Assembly: GCF_002973525.1 (NCBI RefSeq)
Contig: NZ_PVEN01000001.1
Location: 1,178,001-1,242,000 of the forward strand
Length of the DNA stretch: 64,000 bases
Direction of reading: 5' to 3'
From: Paraburkholderia sp. BL21I4N1
GTDB taxonomy: Bacteria; Pseudomonadota; Gammaproteobacteria; Burkholderiales; Burkholderiaceae
Shown: piece after piece, positions 45,453 through 54,691 of the stretch
Numbering within the stretch: position 1 is the first letter of the stretch
How the letters are laid out: each line of letters begins with the position of its first letter
Translations under genes and position numbers: made by a program
The notes under the pieces: generated by a model
What the model was told of the DNA's origin: nothing
What the model saw: the letters and a program-made list of their open reading frames with translations, nothing else
Databases searched by the model: none

Positions 45453-46507
45453 TGCGCCATTCTTCCACGCACCCCGCGCCGGTCCAGCCGCCGCTGTCGA
45501 AGCGCAACGCCGCGACGCCAGGCGGTTTTGTAGCGGGCATCGCGAAGAGCCGGGAAACCACGCTGTTCGTCGTGCTGATTCTGTTGATCGTCGGCACGGG
45601 GCTGGCGAAACCGCAGTTCCTGAATCTGCAGAATCTGCGCGACGTGCTGCTTAACGTGTCGATTATCAGTCTGCTGACCGCCGGTATGACGGTGGTGATC
45701 CTGATGCGGCATATCGATCTCTCGGTCGGCTCGACGGTCGGCATCAGCGCGTATGCGGTCGGTAGCCTGTATGTCGCGTTTCCCCATATGCCGGTGCTGG
45801 TCGCGTTGGCGGCGGGGCTCGCGATCGGTCTCGTGGCGGGCAGCATCAACGCGCTGCTGGTCGCGGTGGGGCGCGTGCCGTCGCTGGTGGCGACGCTCTC
45901 CACGCTGTACATCTTTCGTGGCGCGGATTACGCGTGGGTGCACGGCGGCCAGATCAACGCGACCAGTTTGCCCGACGCGTATTCGCGGCTCGCGACCGGC
46001 ACGTGGCTTGGTATTCCGACGCTCGCGCTGATCGCCTTCGTCGTACTGCTTGGCCTCGCCGTGTATCTGAAGCAGTTTCGCGGCGGCCGCGAGCACTACG
46101 CGATCGGCTCGAATCCGGAGGCCGCGCGGCTCGCCGGCGTGAACGTCGAGCGTCGCGTGATGGCGGGTTTTCTGCTCTCGGGTGCGATTGCCGGTTTCGC
46201 CGGCGCGTTGTGGCTGGCACGTTTCGGCACCGTCGACGCCAGCACCGCGAAGGGCATCGAACTGCAGGTCGTGGCCGCCGCCGTGGTGGGGAGCGTCGCG
46301 ATTACGGGCGGCGTCGGCACGATTCTCGGCGCCACGCTCGGCGCGCTGGTGCTCGGTGTCATCAGCATCGCGCTGGTCGTGCTGCACGTATCGCCGTTCT
46401 GGGAGCAGGCGATTCAAGGCGCGCTGATCGTCGCCGCGATCACCGCGGATACCTTGCTGGCCCGCTCCGTCGCCAAACGCATGATGAGGAAACGCGATCA
46501 TGGCTAA
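45449..46507 (+). CDS. rhaP: L-rhamnose ABC transporter, permease
   Basis: A 352-residue CUT2 permease with about 9-10 membrane helices. The RbsC-type motifs [39 protein letters not shown] and [20 protein letters not shown] (coupling loop) are clear, as is the late [18 protein letters not shown]. Its ATG overlaps the ATPase stop by 4 bp. A 40-residue Pro/Ser-rich cytoplasmic N-terminus precedes helix 1. It forms half of the channel with rhaQ. Confidence 0.9.
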   Translation: MMRHSSTHPAPVQPPLSKRNAATPGGFVAGIAKSRETTLFVVLILLIVGTGLAKPQFLNLQNLRDVLLNVSIISLLTAGMTVVILMRHIDLSVGSTVGISAYAVGSLYVAFPHMPVLVALAAGLAIGLVAGSINALLVAVGRVPSLVATLSTLYIFRGADYAWVHGGQINATSLPDAYSRLATGTWLGIPTLALIAFVVLLGLAVYLKQFRGGREHYAIGSNPEAARLAGVNVERRVMAGFLLSGAIAGFAGALWLARFGTVDASTAKGIELQVVAAAVVGSVAITGGVGTILGATLGALVLGVISIALVVLHVSPFWEQAIQGALIVAAITADTLLARSVAKRMMRKRDHG

Positions 46508-47516
46508 ACCCGATTCCGCGCTGCTCACGCGCAAACGCGAAACGCCGCTGCAATGGGAAGTGTTGCTGGTGATCGTGCTGATTCTGTCGCTCGTGCTCGG
46601 CCGCGTGTTGTCGCCGGTGTTCCTGACCGGCGCAAATCTGAGTAACGTGCTCGCCGATCTGACGGAGATCGCGCTGATGGCGTTGCCGATGACGTTGATC
46701 ATCGTCGCCGCTGAAATCGATCTGTCGGTGGCTTCCGTGCTCGGCGCCTCCAGCGCGTTGATGGGCGTGCTGTGGCATATGGGCTTGCCGATGCCCGTCG
46801 TGATCGTGCTCGTGCTGATCGCGGGCGCGCTGGCCGGATTGTTGAACGGCCTCGTGATCGTCAAGCTCAATCTGCCTTCGCTCGCGGTCACGATCGGTAC
46901 GCTGGCGCTGTTTCGCGGTCTCGCCTACGTGCTGCTCGGCGATCAGGCCGTGGCGGATTTCCCGGCGGGTTATACGGCGTTCGGCATGGACACGCTCGGC
47001 GCAAGCTTCATTCCATTGCCATTCGTGATCGTGATTGTCGGCGCGGTGTTGTTCACCGTGTTGCTGCAATCCACCGCGTTCGGCCGCAGTCTTTACGCGA
47101 TCGGCGCGAATCCGACCGCCGCCGCGTTTTCCGGCATCGAAGTGGCGAAACTCCGGCTGCGTCTGTTCGTGTTGTCCGGCGCGATGAGCGCGCTGGCGGG
47201 CGTGGTCTACACGCTGCGCTTCACCAGCGCACGCGGCGACAACGGCGAAGGCTTCGAGTTGTCGGTGATCGCGGCGGTGCTGTTCGGCGGCGTGAGTATT
47301 TTCGGTGGACGTGGTTCGATGATTGGCGTGCTGCTGTCGCTGTTGATTATCGGCGTGCTGAAAAACGCGCTGACGCTCGACGACGTCTCCAGCGAAACGC
47401 TCACCATCGTCACCGGTGTGTTGTTGCTGGCCTCGGTGCTGATTCCGAATCTGGTGGCCCGCTGGCGCGCGGCGCGCGACCGGCGATTTATCGCGAAGTC
47501 CGCGTCTTCCCCATGA
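46500..47516 (+). CDS. rhaQ: L-rhamnose ABC transporter, permease
   Basis: A 338-residue second CUT2 permease paralogous to rhaP: IIVAAEIDLSVASVLGAS, GLLNGLVIVKLNLPSLAVTIGTLALFRGL, the loop YAIGANPTAAAFSGIEVAKLR, and FGGVSIFGGRGSMIGVLL. It overlaps rhaP by 8 bp and so should be translationally coupled. Two different permeases with one fused ATPase and one binding protein is the layout of the Rhizobium rhaSTPQ importer. The C-terminal 20 residues are basic and cytoplasmic. Confidence 0.9.
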   Translation: MAKPDSALLTRKRETPLQWEVLLVIVLILSLVLGRVLSPVFLTGANLSNVLADLTEIALMALPMTLIIVAAEIDLSVASVLGASSALMGVLWHMGLPMPVVIVLVLIAGALAGLLNGLVIVKLNLPSLAVTIGTLALFRGLAYVLLGDQAVADFPAGYTAFGMDTLGASFIPLPFVIVIVGAVLFTVLLQSTAFGRSLYAIGANPTAAAFSGIEVAKLRLRLFVLSGAMSALAGVVYTLRFTSARGDNGEGFELSVIAAVLFGGVSIFGGRGSMIGVLLSLLIIGVLKNALTLDDVSSETLTIVTGVLLLASVLIPNLVARWRAARDRRFIAKSASSP

Positions 47517-47600
47517 CGTCTTATCCCTGTGCACGAAGAGAAAGTCCAACAACCGATAACCCGGACACCGTCACGTCCAACAACAAGCAGGAGACACTTC

Positions 47601-48608
47601 ATGTTCAAACCTCTACGTCACACCGGCGCGGCCGCACTTTGCGTCGCGTTGCTCGCGATCAGTTGCGCCACGTCCGCCGCGGATCTGAAAAGCGGGCTGA
47701 AGATCGCGTTCGTGCCGAAGCAGATCAATAACCCCTACGAAGTCACCGCCGACAACGGTGGCCTTGCCGCGATCAAGGAGTTCGGCGGCGTGGGCAAGGT
47801 AGTCGGGCCGTCGGATGCCGGCGCGTCGTCGCAGGTGCAATACATCAACACGTTGATCACGCAACGACAGGACGCAATCGTGATTGCCGCGAACGACGCG
47901 AATGCGGTAGTGCCGTATCTGAAGAAAGCGATGTCGCAAGGCATCAAGGTCGTGACCTTCGACTCGGACACGGCCCCCGAGGGCCGTCAGTTGTTCGTCA
48001 ACCAGGCGAACGCGGAAGGGATCGGGCGCAGTCAGGTCCAGCTGGTTGCCAAACTGATGGGCGGCGAGGGCGAGTTCGCGGTGCTGTCGGCCACGCCGAA
48101 CGCGACCAACCAGAACACGTGGATCAAGTGGATGCAGGAAGAACTGAAGAAGCCTGAATACTCGAAGATCAAGCTGGTGAAGATCGCTTACGGTAACGAC
48201 GACGATCAGAAGTCGTTCACCGAAACGCAAGGTTTGTTGCAGGCGTATCCGAATCTGAAGGCGATCGTGGCGCCGACCACAGTGGGTATCGCGGCGGCAG
48301 CGCGTTACATCTCGTCGTCGTCGAGCAAGGGCAAGGTCGCGGTGACGGGATTGGGCACGCCGAACCAGATGCGCGCGTTCGTGAAGAACGGCACGGTGAA
48401 GGCGTTCCAGTTATGGGATCCGAACCAGTTGGGCTATCTGGCGGCTTATGCCGCGGCGGCGCTCGCGTCGGGCACGATCACGGGCAAGGAAGGCGAGTCG
48501 TTCGACGCCGGCAAGCTGGGTAAGCGCACGATCGGGCCGAAAGGCGAAATCATTCTCGGACCGCCGACCACGTTCGATTCAGGCAATATCGACAACTTCA
48601 ATTTCTAG
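47601..48608 (+). CDS. rhaS: L-rhamnose ABC transporter, periplasmic binding protein
   Basis: A 335-residue periplasmic sugar-binding protein of the RbsB/RhaS family. A signal peptide (MFKPLRHTGAAALCVALLAIS, cleavage near SAA-DLK) is followed by KIAFVPKQINNPYEVTADNGG, VIAANDANAVVPYLKKA, VVTFDSDTAPEGRQLFVNQA, and the late VTGLGTPNQMRAFVKNG. GGAGAC precedes the ATG at 47601; the frame is open earlier but without a signal peptide. It is last in the operon, followed at 24 bp by a hairpin. Confidence 0.92.
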   Translation: MFKPLRHTGAAALCVALLAISCATSAADLKSGLKIAFVPKQINNPYEVTADNGGLAAIKEFGGVGKVVGPSDAGASSQVQYINTLITQRQDAIVIAANDANAVVPYLKKAMSQGIKVVTFDSDTAPEGRQLFVNQANAEGIGRSQVQLVAKLMGGEGEFAVLSATPNATNQNTWIKWMQEELKKPEYSKIKLVKIAYGNDDDQKSFTETQGLLQAYPNLKAIVAPTTVGIAAAARYISSSSSKGKVAVTGLGTPNQMRAFVKNGTVKAFQLWDPNQLGYLAAYAAAALASGTITGKEGESFDAGKLGKRTIGPKGEIILGPPTTFDSGNIDNFNF

Positions 48609-48631
48609 GCGACAAAGCTTTTAGCTCTAAA

Positions 48632-48671
48632 ACGAGGCGTGCCGGGCAAGACACCGCCAGGCACGCCTCGT
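48632..48671. terminator. Hairpin between convergent rhaS and porin genes
   Basis: ACGAGGCGTGCC (48632-48643) and GGCACGCCTCGT (48660-48671) are perfect 12-bp arms with a 16-nt loop. It lies between two convergent genes. No T run follows on either side, so it is a probable bidirectional terminator by position rather than by poly-U. Confidence 0.65.
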
Positions 48672-48705
48672 ATGTTCTGGCGGCTACGAAAAGCTGACCG
48701 CTCGC

Positions 48706-49800
48706 TTAAAACCGGTGCTGAATCCCCGCCGTCACCCCGGTCTGCGTATCCGCGGCACCCGTCAGATCGCGCGACAAACTCACCGCGTTGTCATGCTTCG
48801 CCATTGCATAACCGCCCGCCACATACAGCACCGTGCGCTTCGACAACGCGTACTGCGCGCGCAGCGAGAACAAGGTCGGATCGGCGTCGCTCGCGTCCTT
48901 GATGTCCTGATGATAGACCGCCGCGAACACCGAGACGAACGGCGTCACGTCGTATTGCCCGCCAATCCAGTACATGTCGCTGCGCTGCGTCGGCGCGGAT
49001 GTATGGAACGTGCGTCGGTAATTCCGGTAGCCCGCCATCGCCTTCACCGCGCCGAAGTCGTAGCTCAAACCGGCGTGGATGCCTTGAATGTAATTCGTGC
49101 TGTCGATCGGCGTGACGCTGTCGTACGCGCCGTTCTGGCGGTCGAACGTTACGACCGCCGCGAACGGGCCGCTTTCATAACCGAGGCCAAAGTCGTACTT
49201 CGAGCTCGACTTCAGGCTGCCCGGCACATTGCCGAAGCCGTACATCGCCCCGATCTTGACGCCCGAGAACATGCCGTCGTAGCGCACCGCGTTCGACGAA
49301 CGCGAAAACAACCCGTCCTTCCGGCCGCCCGTTGCGGTGGATGAACTCGCCCACGAGTAGTTCGGCGCGTAACCCATCGGGTCGAACTGCAGCATGTAGT
49401 CGTACGTGGTCGTGAAATTGCGGCCCAACGTGATCTGCCCGAAGCGGTTCTTCAGGCCGATCGTCGCGCGCCGGTCGAAGATCGCGCCGGAACTATCGTC
49501 GAACTGGCCGTTCGCGATGTCGATGCCGCTTTCCAACTGGAAGATCGCCTTCAGCCCGCCGCCCAGATCCTCGACGCCGCGCAAGCCCCAGCGCGAGGTG
49601 TTCTTGCCGCCCGACACGAGACGCGTCGCGCTGCCGTCTCGACTCGCATGGTTCACGTATTCGATACCCGCATCGACAATGCCGTACAACGTCACGCTCG
49701 ATTGCGCCTGGGCGCTGGTCGTGAACCCCGCCAATCCAGCGAATCCCGCGAGGCCGGCGCAGGTTACGCCGAGGGTCGTCTTCTTCATGCTCCACTTCAT
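48706..49800 (-). CDS. Gram-negative trimeric porin (OpcP/OmpC-like)
   Basis: A 364-residue outer-membrane porin of the beta-proteobacterial type. A signal peptide (cleavage near SAQA-QSSVTLYG), the start motif SSVTLYGIVDAGIEYV, GSRWG-like NTSRWGLRGVEDLGGGLKAIFQLESG, the FDRRATIGLKNRFGQITLGR block and the terminal GIQHRF with C-terminal Phe all fit. It forms a 16-strand trimeric pore. GGAGAC lies about 5 nt before the ATG at 49800. It is convergent with rhaS and followed upstream by the ABC operon on the same strand. Whether it is specific for sugars is not determinable. Confidence 0.93.
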   Translation of the reverse strand: MKWSMKKTTLGVTCAGLAGFAGLAGFTTSAQAQSSVTLYGIVDAGIEYVNHASRDGSATRLVSGGKNTSRWGLRGVEDLGGGLKAIFQLESGIDIANGQFDDSSGAIFDRRATIGLKNRFGQITLGRNFTTTYDYMLQFDPMGYAPNYSWASSSTATGGRKDGLFSRSSNAVRYDGMFSGVKIGAMYGFGNVPGSLKSSSKYDFGLGYESGPFAAVVTFDRQNGAYDSVTPIDSTNYIQGIHAGLSYDFGAVKAMAGYRNYRRTFHTSAPTQRSDMYWIGGQYDVTPFVSVFAAVYHQDIKDASDADPTLFSLRAQYALSKRTVLYVAGGYAMAKHDNAVSLSRDLTGAADTQTGVTAGIQHRF

Positions 49801-49862
49801 CTACTGTCTCCGGTGGTTGGTTTTTTGACTTCGGTTGCTGCTTTTCGTGAGCGGCGCGCGCG

Positions 49863-50930
49863 TCAACTCGCCTGGGCGAACGCCCAACAATCGTTAGCGG
49901 GGAATTCGATCCAGTGACGGCCCGCCGCGCGCGGCACGGAACCGAACGCACGCAAACGTAGATCGCCGCAATGGAACAGGTATTCCCAGCGATCGCCGAG
50001 ATACATCGACGTGATCAGATCGGCTTCGAGGCGATTCGCGCCGGGACCGTCGGCCACCTGCACGCGTTCGAGGCGAATCACGGCCTGCGCGTGTTGCCCC
50101 GTGGTGAGCGCTTCGCGCGCTTGCGCCTGCAATTGCCAGCCGTCGCCGGCGAGGGTCACGCGTTCGCCGTCCACGGACGCCACGCGCGCATCGAAGCGGT
50201 TGTTGCTGCCCATGAATTCCGCGGTGTACAGCGAGCGGGGCGCACCATACAGGTCGGCGGGGGTGCCTTCCTGCTCGATACGGCCGTTGCGCAGCAGCAG
50301 GATGCGATCGGACATCGCCATCGCTTCGGTCTGGTCGTGCGTCACGCACAACGCGGATAGCCCTAACGACACGATCAGTTCGCGCAGCCACGCGCGCGCT
50401 TCTTCGCGCAGCTTGGCGTCGAGATTCGATAGCGGCTCGTCGAGCAGAATCACCGGCGGGTTGTAGACCAGCGCGCGCGCAATCGCCACACGCTGTTGCT
50501 GACCGCCCGACAGTTGATACGGGTAGCGCGCCGCGAGATGACCGAGGCCGAGTTGATCGAGCGCGGCCTGCACGCGCTTTTTCTGCTCGGCGCCGGACAC
50601 GCGTCGCAGCTTCAATCCATAGCCGACGTTATCGGCCACCGTGCGATGCGGCCACAACGCGTAAGACTGAAACACGAGCCCGAGCGAGCGTTGTTCGACC
50701 GGCAGATCGACCTGCTTCGCGCCGTCGAAAAACGTCTTGCCGTCCAGTTCGATACGTCCCGACGCGGGCTGTTCGAGACCCGCCACCGCGCGCAGCAGCG
50801 TGGTCTTGCCGCTGCCCGATGCGCCCAGCAGGCAGACCACTTCGCCGGGATTCAGATCGAACGACACGCCCTTCAGAATCGGGTTGTCGCCATAGCTCAG
50901 AAAGAGGTTGTCGACCGAGAGCTTATCCAT
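49863..50930 (-). CDS. FbpC-like ABC transporter ATP-binding protein
   Basis: A 355-residue ATPase of the iron(III)/spermidine-phosphonate (FbpC/PotA-like) family. Walker A LLGASGSGKTT, Q-loop GLVFQSYALWPH, signature YQLSGGQQQRVAIARAL, Walker B VILLDEPLSNLDAKLRE, H-loop THD, and a C-terminal TOBE-type domain of about 100 residues. It overlaps the permease by 8 bp. It energises the permease encoded just upstream on the same strand. Substrate is undetermined. Confidence 0.9.
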   Translation of the reverse strand: MDKLSVDNLFLSYGDNPILKGVSFDLNPGEVVCLLGASGSGKTTLLRAVAGLEQPASGRIELDGKTFFDGAKQVDLPVEQRSLGLVFQSYALWPHRTVADNVGYGLKLRRVSGAEQKKRVQAALDQLGLGHLAARYPYQLSGGQQQRVAIARALVYNPPVILLDEPLSNLDAKLREEARAWLRELIVSLGLSALCVTHDQTEAMAMSDRILLLRNGRIEQEGTPADLYGAPRSLYTAEFMGSNNRFDARVASVDGERVTLAGDGWQLQAQAREALTTGQHAQAVIRLERVQVADGPGANRLEADLITSMYLGDRWEYLFHCGDLRLRAFGSVPRAAGRHWIEFPANDCWAFAQAS

Positions 50931-52692
50931 GCAATTTCACTCCGAAGCGCAGAGCGACGCCGAGTCCGACGCCGACCATCGCGATGTTGATGACAGAAAG
51001 CGCGGCGACCTGATCGACTGCGCCGGTCGCCCACAGCGACACCAGCAGCGCGCCGATCACTTCGGTGCCGGGCGAGAGCAGATAGACGGCGGTCGAGTAT
51101 TCGCGCTCGAAGATCATGAAGATCAGCAGCCACGCCGCAAGCAAACCGAAACGCACGAGCGGCAGCGTCACGTCGAGGCTGACGCGCGCACGCGTGGCGC
51201 CGACGCTGCGTCCTGCCTCTTCGAGTTCGGGACCGACCTGCAGCAGCGCGCTTTGAATCAGACGCATGCCGTACGCGAGCCATACGACCGTGTACGCGAT
51301 CCAGATGCTCCACATGGAGTTCTTCAGTTCCTTCAGTCCGGGCACGAACAGAAAGATCCACAGAAACGCTAGACCGGCGAGCAACCCCGGCACCGCACGC
51401 GGCAGCAGCACGAGGTAATCGAGCAGACGGGTGGCCCAATCGTTGCGGCGATGCCCGGCGAACGCGACCAGCGAATAGAAGCCCACGGCCAGCGCGCCGC
51501 CCAGCACGCCAATGCCGAGCGTGTTCAGAATCGCGCGGACCAGGTTGTCCTGTTCGAACAGTTCGGTGAAGTTGGCGAGCGTCAGCACTTCGGCGAGATG
51601 CACGCCTTCGCCCCAGTTGGTGACGAACGCGCGCAACGTGATGCCGGAGAGCGGTACGAACACGGTCAGCATCAGCCACAGCGCGACGATCGCCAATGCG
51701 ACCCAGCGCCACGCGCCGAGCGGCAGCACGGTCTGGCGTCCCGCCTTACCCTTGACGGTGACGAAGCGGTTCGCGCTCTTCAGCAGCCGCCGTTGCAGTA
51801 GCACCAGCGGGAACGTGATTGCGACGATGCACACCGCGACCGCGGCCATCAGGTGATAGGACGGCACGCCGAGTTTGTTGGTGAGCTTGTACAGATAGGT
51901 GGCCAGCACGAGGTGTCCTTCGGGGTCGCCCAGCACGAGCGGCAGACCGAACACCTCGAAGCCGAGGAAAAACACCAGCACGCCCGCGAACAGCAGCGCG
52001 GGAAGCGTCATCGGCAGGCTCACGTCGAGCGCGACGCGAAACGGCCGCGCGCCGGCAACGCGGGCCGCTTCCTCGACGTCCGAGCCGAGATTGCGCAGCG
52101 CCGCCGACGAATACAGGTACACGTGCGGCACATGCGTCAAGCCGACGATCACCGTGATCGCGAGAATCGAGTAGACGGTCCACGGCGCTTCGGCGGCGCC
52201 GAACAGTTCTTTCCACCACACCGAATAGAAACCGACCGGGCCGGCCGCGACCACGTAGCCGAATGCGAGCACCATCGGCGAGACGAACACGGGGGTGAGC
52301 AGCAGCGGTTCGAGCCAGCGGCGGCCGGGCAGATCGGTGCGCACCATCAGGAACGCGAGAATGCCGCCGAGCGGAATCGAAATGAACAGCATGCCGGCGG
52401 CGATCACGAACGAATTCTTCAGCGCGGACCAGAAGTCGGGATCGCTGAAAATGAATTCGAAGCCGGTGAGACCGAGCGCGCGTTTGGCGTCGAAGAACGG
52501 TGCGTTCAGCACGCTCTGAAACAGAATGAAGCCGAGCGGCAGCGCCACCGCGACGGTCAGCACCGCGACGACGAGCCAGCGCAGCAGCCCCGCGAACGGC
52601 TGCAGACCGCCGCGCGGCAATGCGCCGATGGAGCCGCCGTCGGCCGCGAGCGGCGGGGCGTCGCGGTGTCCGGTTGCGCTTGTGGAAAGCAT
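50923..52692 (-). CDS. FbpB-like ABC permease (two fused membrane halves)
   Basis: A 589-residue inner-membrane permease with about 12 helices in two repeats, each with the coupling loop typical of the family: first EEAARVAGARPFRVALDVSLPMTLPALL, second EEAGRSVGATRARVSLDVTLPLVRFGLL. Fused duplicated permeases of this kind serve FbpABC, SfuB and phosphonate-type importers. An 8-bp overlap couples it to the ATPase and about 100 bp separate it from the binding protein gene upstream. The N-terminal 40 residues are cytoplasmic. Confidence 0.9.
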   Translation of the reverse strand: MLSTSATGHRDAPPLAADGGSIGALPRGGLQPFAGLLRWLVVAVLTVAVALPLGFILFQSVLNAPFFDAKRALGLTGFEFIFSDPDFWSALKNSFVIAAGMLFISIPLGGILAFLMVRTDLPGRRWLEPLLLTPVFVSPMVLAFGYVVAAGPVGFYSVWWKELFGAAEAPWTVYSILAITVIVGLTHVPHVYLYSSAALRNLGSDVEEAARVAGARPFRVALDVSLPMTLPALLFAGVLVFFLGFEVFGLPLVLGDPEGHLVLATYLYKLTNKLGVPSYHLMAAVAVCIVAITFPLVLLQRRLLKSANRFVTVKGKAGRQTVLPLGAWRWVALAIVALWLMLTVFVPLSGITLRAFVTNWGEGVHLAEVLTLANFTELFEQDNLVRAILNTLGIGVLGGALAVGFYSLVAFAGHRRNDWATRLLDYLVLLPRAVPGLLAGLAFLWIFLFVPGLKELKNSMWSIWIAYTVVWLAYGMRLIQSALLQVGPELEEAGRSVGATRARVSLDVTLPLVRFGLLAAWLLIFMIFEREYSTAVYLLSPGTEVIGALLVSLWATGAVDQVAALSVINIAMVGVGLGVALRFGVKLHG

Positions 52693-52791
52693 GAGTGTCC
52701 CCCTGCGGCCAATGGGCCGCCTATCGACAGGTAGAGAAGGAAGGGCGGCCGCGCGTTTCGGTGCGACGGCCGAGGCGTTAAACGCGCGCGC

Positions 52792-53880
52792 TTAACGCTT
52801 GATGGACTGTTGCCATTGCTTGAGGAATTCGAGGCGCTTGGACTGGTCGAGATAGACCAGCAGGCCCGCGCCGATCGGGATCGGCTTAAGCGAATCGCCG
52901 AGTTGCTTCGTCAGGCCCGCCATCGACGTATCGCCGTCTACGTCGGCGCGAATCGAGAACAGACTCGCCTGATTCGCCAGCAGCGTCTGGCCGCGTTGCG
53001 ACAGCAGGTAATCGACCCACAGCTTCGCGGCATTCGGGCTCTGCGCCTTCTTCGAAATCGTCACGAGGCGGCTGACCACCAGCGTGTAGTCCTTCGGGTA
53101 GACGTAGCCGATCGACGGGTCTTTCTTTGCCTTGGTCAGCGCGTACGAACCGAGAATGTTGTAGCCGATCAGGTTTTCACCCGACGAGATGCGCTCCATC
53201 ATTGCACCGGTACTCGACTGCAGTTTCGGGCCGGTGGCGCCCATGGCCTTCACCAGATCCCACGTGACCTGCGGGTTCACGCGCGCGTCTTGCGTCAGGT
53301 AGTTGAAGCCCACACCCGACTTTTCGATGTCGTAAGTCGTGACCTTGCCTTTGAACTGATCGGCTTTGGTTTGCAGCAGTTTGATCAGATCGGCGCGCGT
53401 TTGCGGCACGTCGCCGGCCGGCACGAGGCGCTTGTTGTAGACGATCGCCAGAGGCTCATAGGTCGTGCCGTACGCCTGCTTCTGGTATTGCGCCCATTGC
53501 GGCAAGTGCTTCGCTTCGGGCGATTCGTAAGTGGCCATCAGCCCGTCGTTGACGAGCTTGACCTGCAGGTCCATGGCCGAGCTCCACAGCACGTCGGCGC
53601 TAGTGCTGCTGGCCGCGTTTTCGCTGATGTAGCGGTTGTACAACTCGGTGCTGTTCATGTCGTTGTACTCGACCTTGATGCCGTACAGGCTTTCAAAATC
53701 CTTGATGAGCGGACGCACCAGAGCCGTGTCCGTGACCGAGTAGACGATCAGTTTGCCTTCCTTCTTCGCACTGTCCACGGTGCTCTGATAGTCGCCGGGA
53801 TAACCGGCCGGAATGGCCGACCACGCGGGATTGGCAGCGAATGCGACAGCAATGGCGAGAGCCTTCAAAGCGTTTTGCAC
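52792..53880 (-). CDS. FbpA-like periplasmic binding protein of an ABC importer
   Basis: A 362-residue binding protein. Signal peptide (MQNALKALAIAVAFAANPAWSA) is followed by YPGDYQSTVDSAKKEGKLIVYSVTD, typical of the FbpA/PotD type II fold. The double-Tyr iron ligand motif of true FbpA is not obvious: the matching segment reads ENLIGYNILGSYAL. A phosphorylated organic compound or another anion is therefore as likely as ferric iron. It is the first gene of a three-gene minus-strand operon, with the two-component system divergent from it at 140 bp. Confidence 0.88.
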   Translation of the reverse strand: MQNALKALAIAVAFAANPAWSAIPAGYPGDYQSTVDSAKKEGKLIVYSVTDTALVRPLIKDFESLYGIKVEYNDMNSTELYNRYISENAASSTSADVLWSSAMDLQVKLVNDGLMATYESPEAKHLPQWAQYQKQAYGTTYEPLAIVYNKRLVPAGDVPQTRADLIKLLQTKADQFKGKVTTYDIEKSGVGFNYLTQDARVNPQVTWDLVKAMGATGPKLQSSTGAMMERISSGENLIGYNILGSYALTKAKKDPSIGYVYPKDYTLVVSRLVTISKKAQSPNAAKLWVDYLLSQRGQTLLANQASLFSIRADVDGDTSMAGLTKQLGDSLKPIPIGAGLLVYLDQSKRLEFLKQWQQSIKR

Positions 53881-54019
53881 GTCTTCCTCCAGAAAACTTC
53901 GTGTTGGTTTTGTGTAGGCGAATGGTAAGAGATGGTCGCTTTCTGAACGCTTTCATTTTTCGAGGGAAATGCGTCACAATGGTCGAATTCGCCTCATGGA
54001 TTTCCCTGGGATTCTGGTT

Positions 54020-54691
54020 ATGCGTGTGCTGCTCGTCGAAGACAATCCGATCCTTTCCCGTTCGCTGACCGACGCGCTGACCGGCGCGAAACTCACGGTC
54101 GACTGCATGCACGACGGCGAATCCGCCGATCACGTCTTGCGCACGCAAGACTACGCGCTGGTGATTCTCGACATCGGTCTGCCCAAGCTTGACGGTCTCG
54201 AAGTGCTGCGGCGTTTACGCGCGCGGCGCAACGCAGTGCCGGTATTGATGCTGACCGCGCATGGGTCAGTGGAGGAGCGCGTGCGCGGTCTCGACCTCGG
54301 CGCGGACGACTATCTGGCCAAACCGTTCGCGCTCACCGAACTCGAAGCGCGCGCTCGCGCGCTGTTGCGTCGCAGTCATGGGCAGGACCCGCAGCGCGCG
54401 CAATGCGGCACGCTGCACTACGACAGCGTCGACCGCGGTTTCACGCTAGGCGGCGAAGCGCTGGCGCTCACGCCGCGCGAGCGTTCGGTGCTGGAGGTGC
54501 TGATTTTGCGCAATGGCCGTGCGATCAATAAAGACACGCTGTCCGAGAAAATTTTCGGACTCGACGAATCCGTGAATGCGGACGCGATTGAAATCTACGT
54601 CCACCGTCTGCGCAAGAAACTCGAACACAGTTCGGTCGGCATCGTGACGTTGCGCGGACTTGGCTATCTGCTGGAAGCCCGGGGCGCATGA
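54020..54691 (+). CDS. OmpR-family response regulator (TctD-like)
   Basis: A 223-residue response regulator. The receiver domain has acidic VEDN, the phospho-acceptor Asp in LVILDIGLP and the Lys in YLAKPF; the DNA-binding winged helix contains LTPRERSVLEVLILRNGRAI and the terminal GLGYLLE. The ATG at 54020 starts directly at the first strand (MRVLLVEDN) with GGGA at fair spacing. It overlaps the kinase by ATGA. Divergent from the ABC operon, it probably activates it in response to the transport substrate, as TctD does for tricarboxylate uptake. Confidence 0.92.
   Translation: MRVLLVEDNPILSRSLTDALTGAKLTVDCMHDGESADHVLRTQDYALVILDIGLPKLDGLEVLRRLRARRNAVPVLMLTAHGSVEERVRGLDLGADDYLAKPFALTELEARARALLRRSHGQDPQRAQCGTLHYDSVDRGFTLGGEALALTPRERSVLEVLILRNGRAINKDTLSEKIFGLDESVNADAIEIYVHRLRKKLEHSSVGIVTLRGLGYLLEARGA

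Noticed and set aside
45140..46891. Long minus-strand frame opposite rhaT, rhaP and rhaQ
   Set aside because: Codon-bias shadow of the permease genes; low-complexity, no motif.
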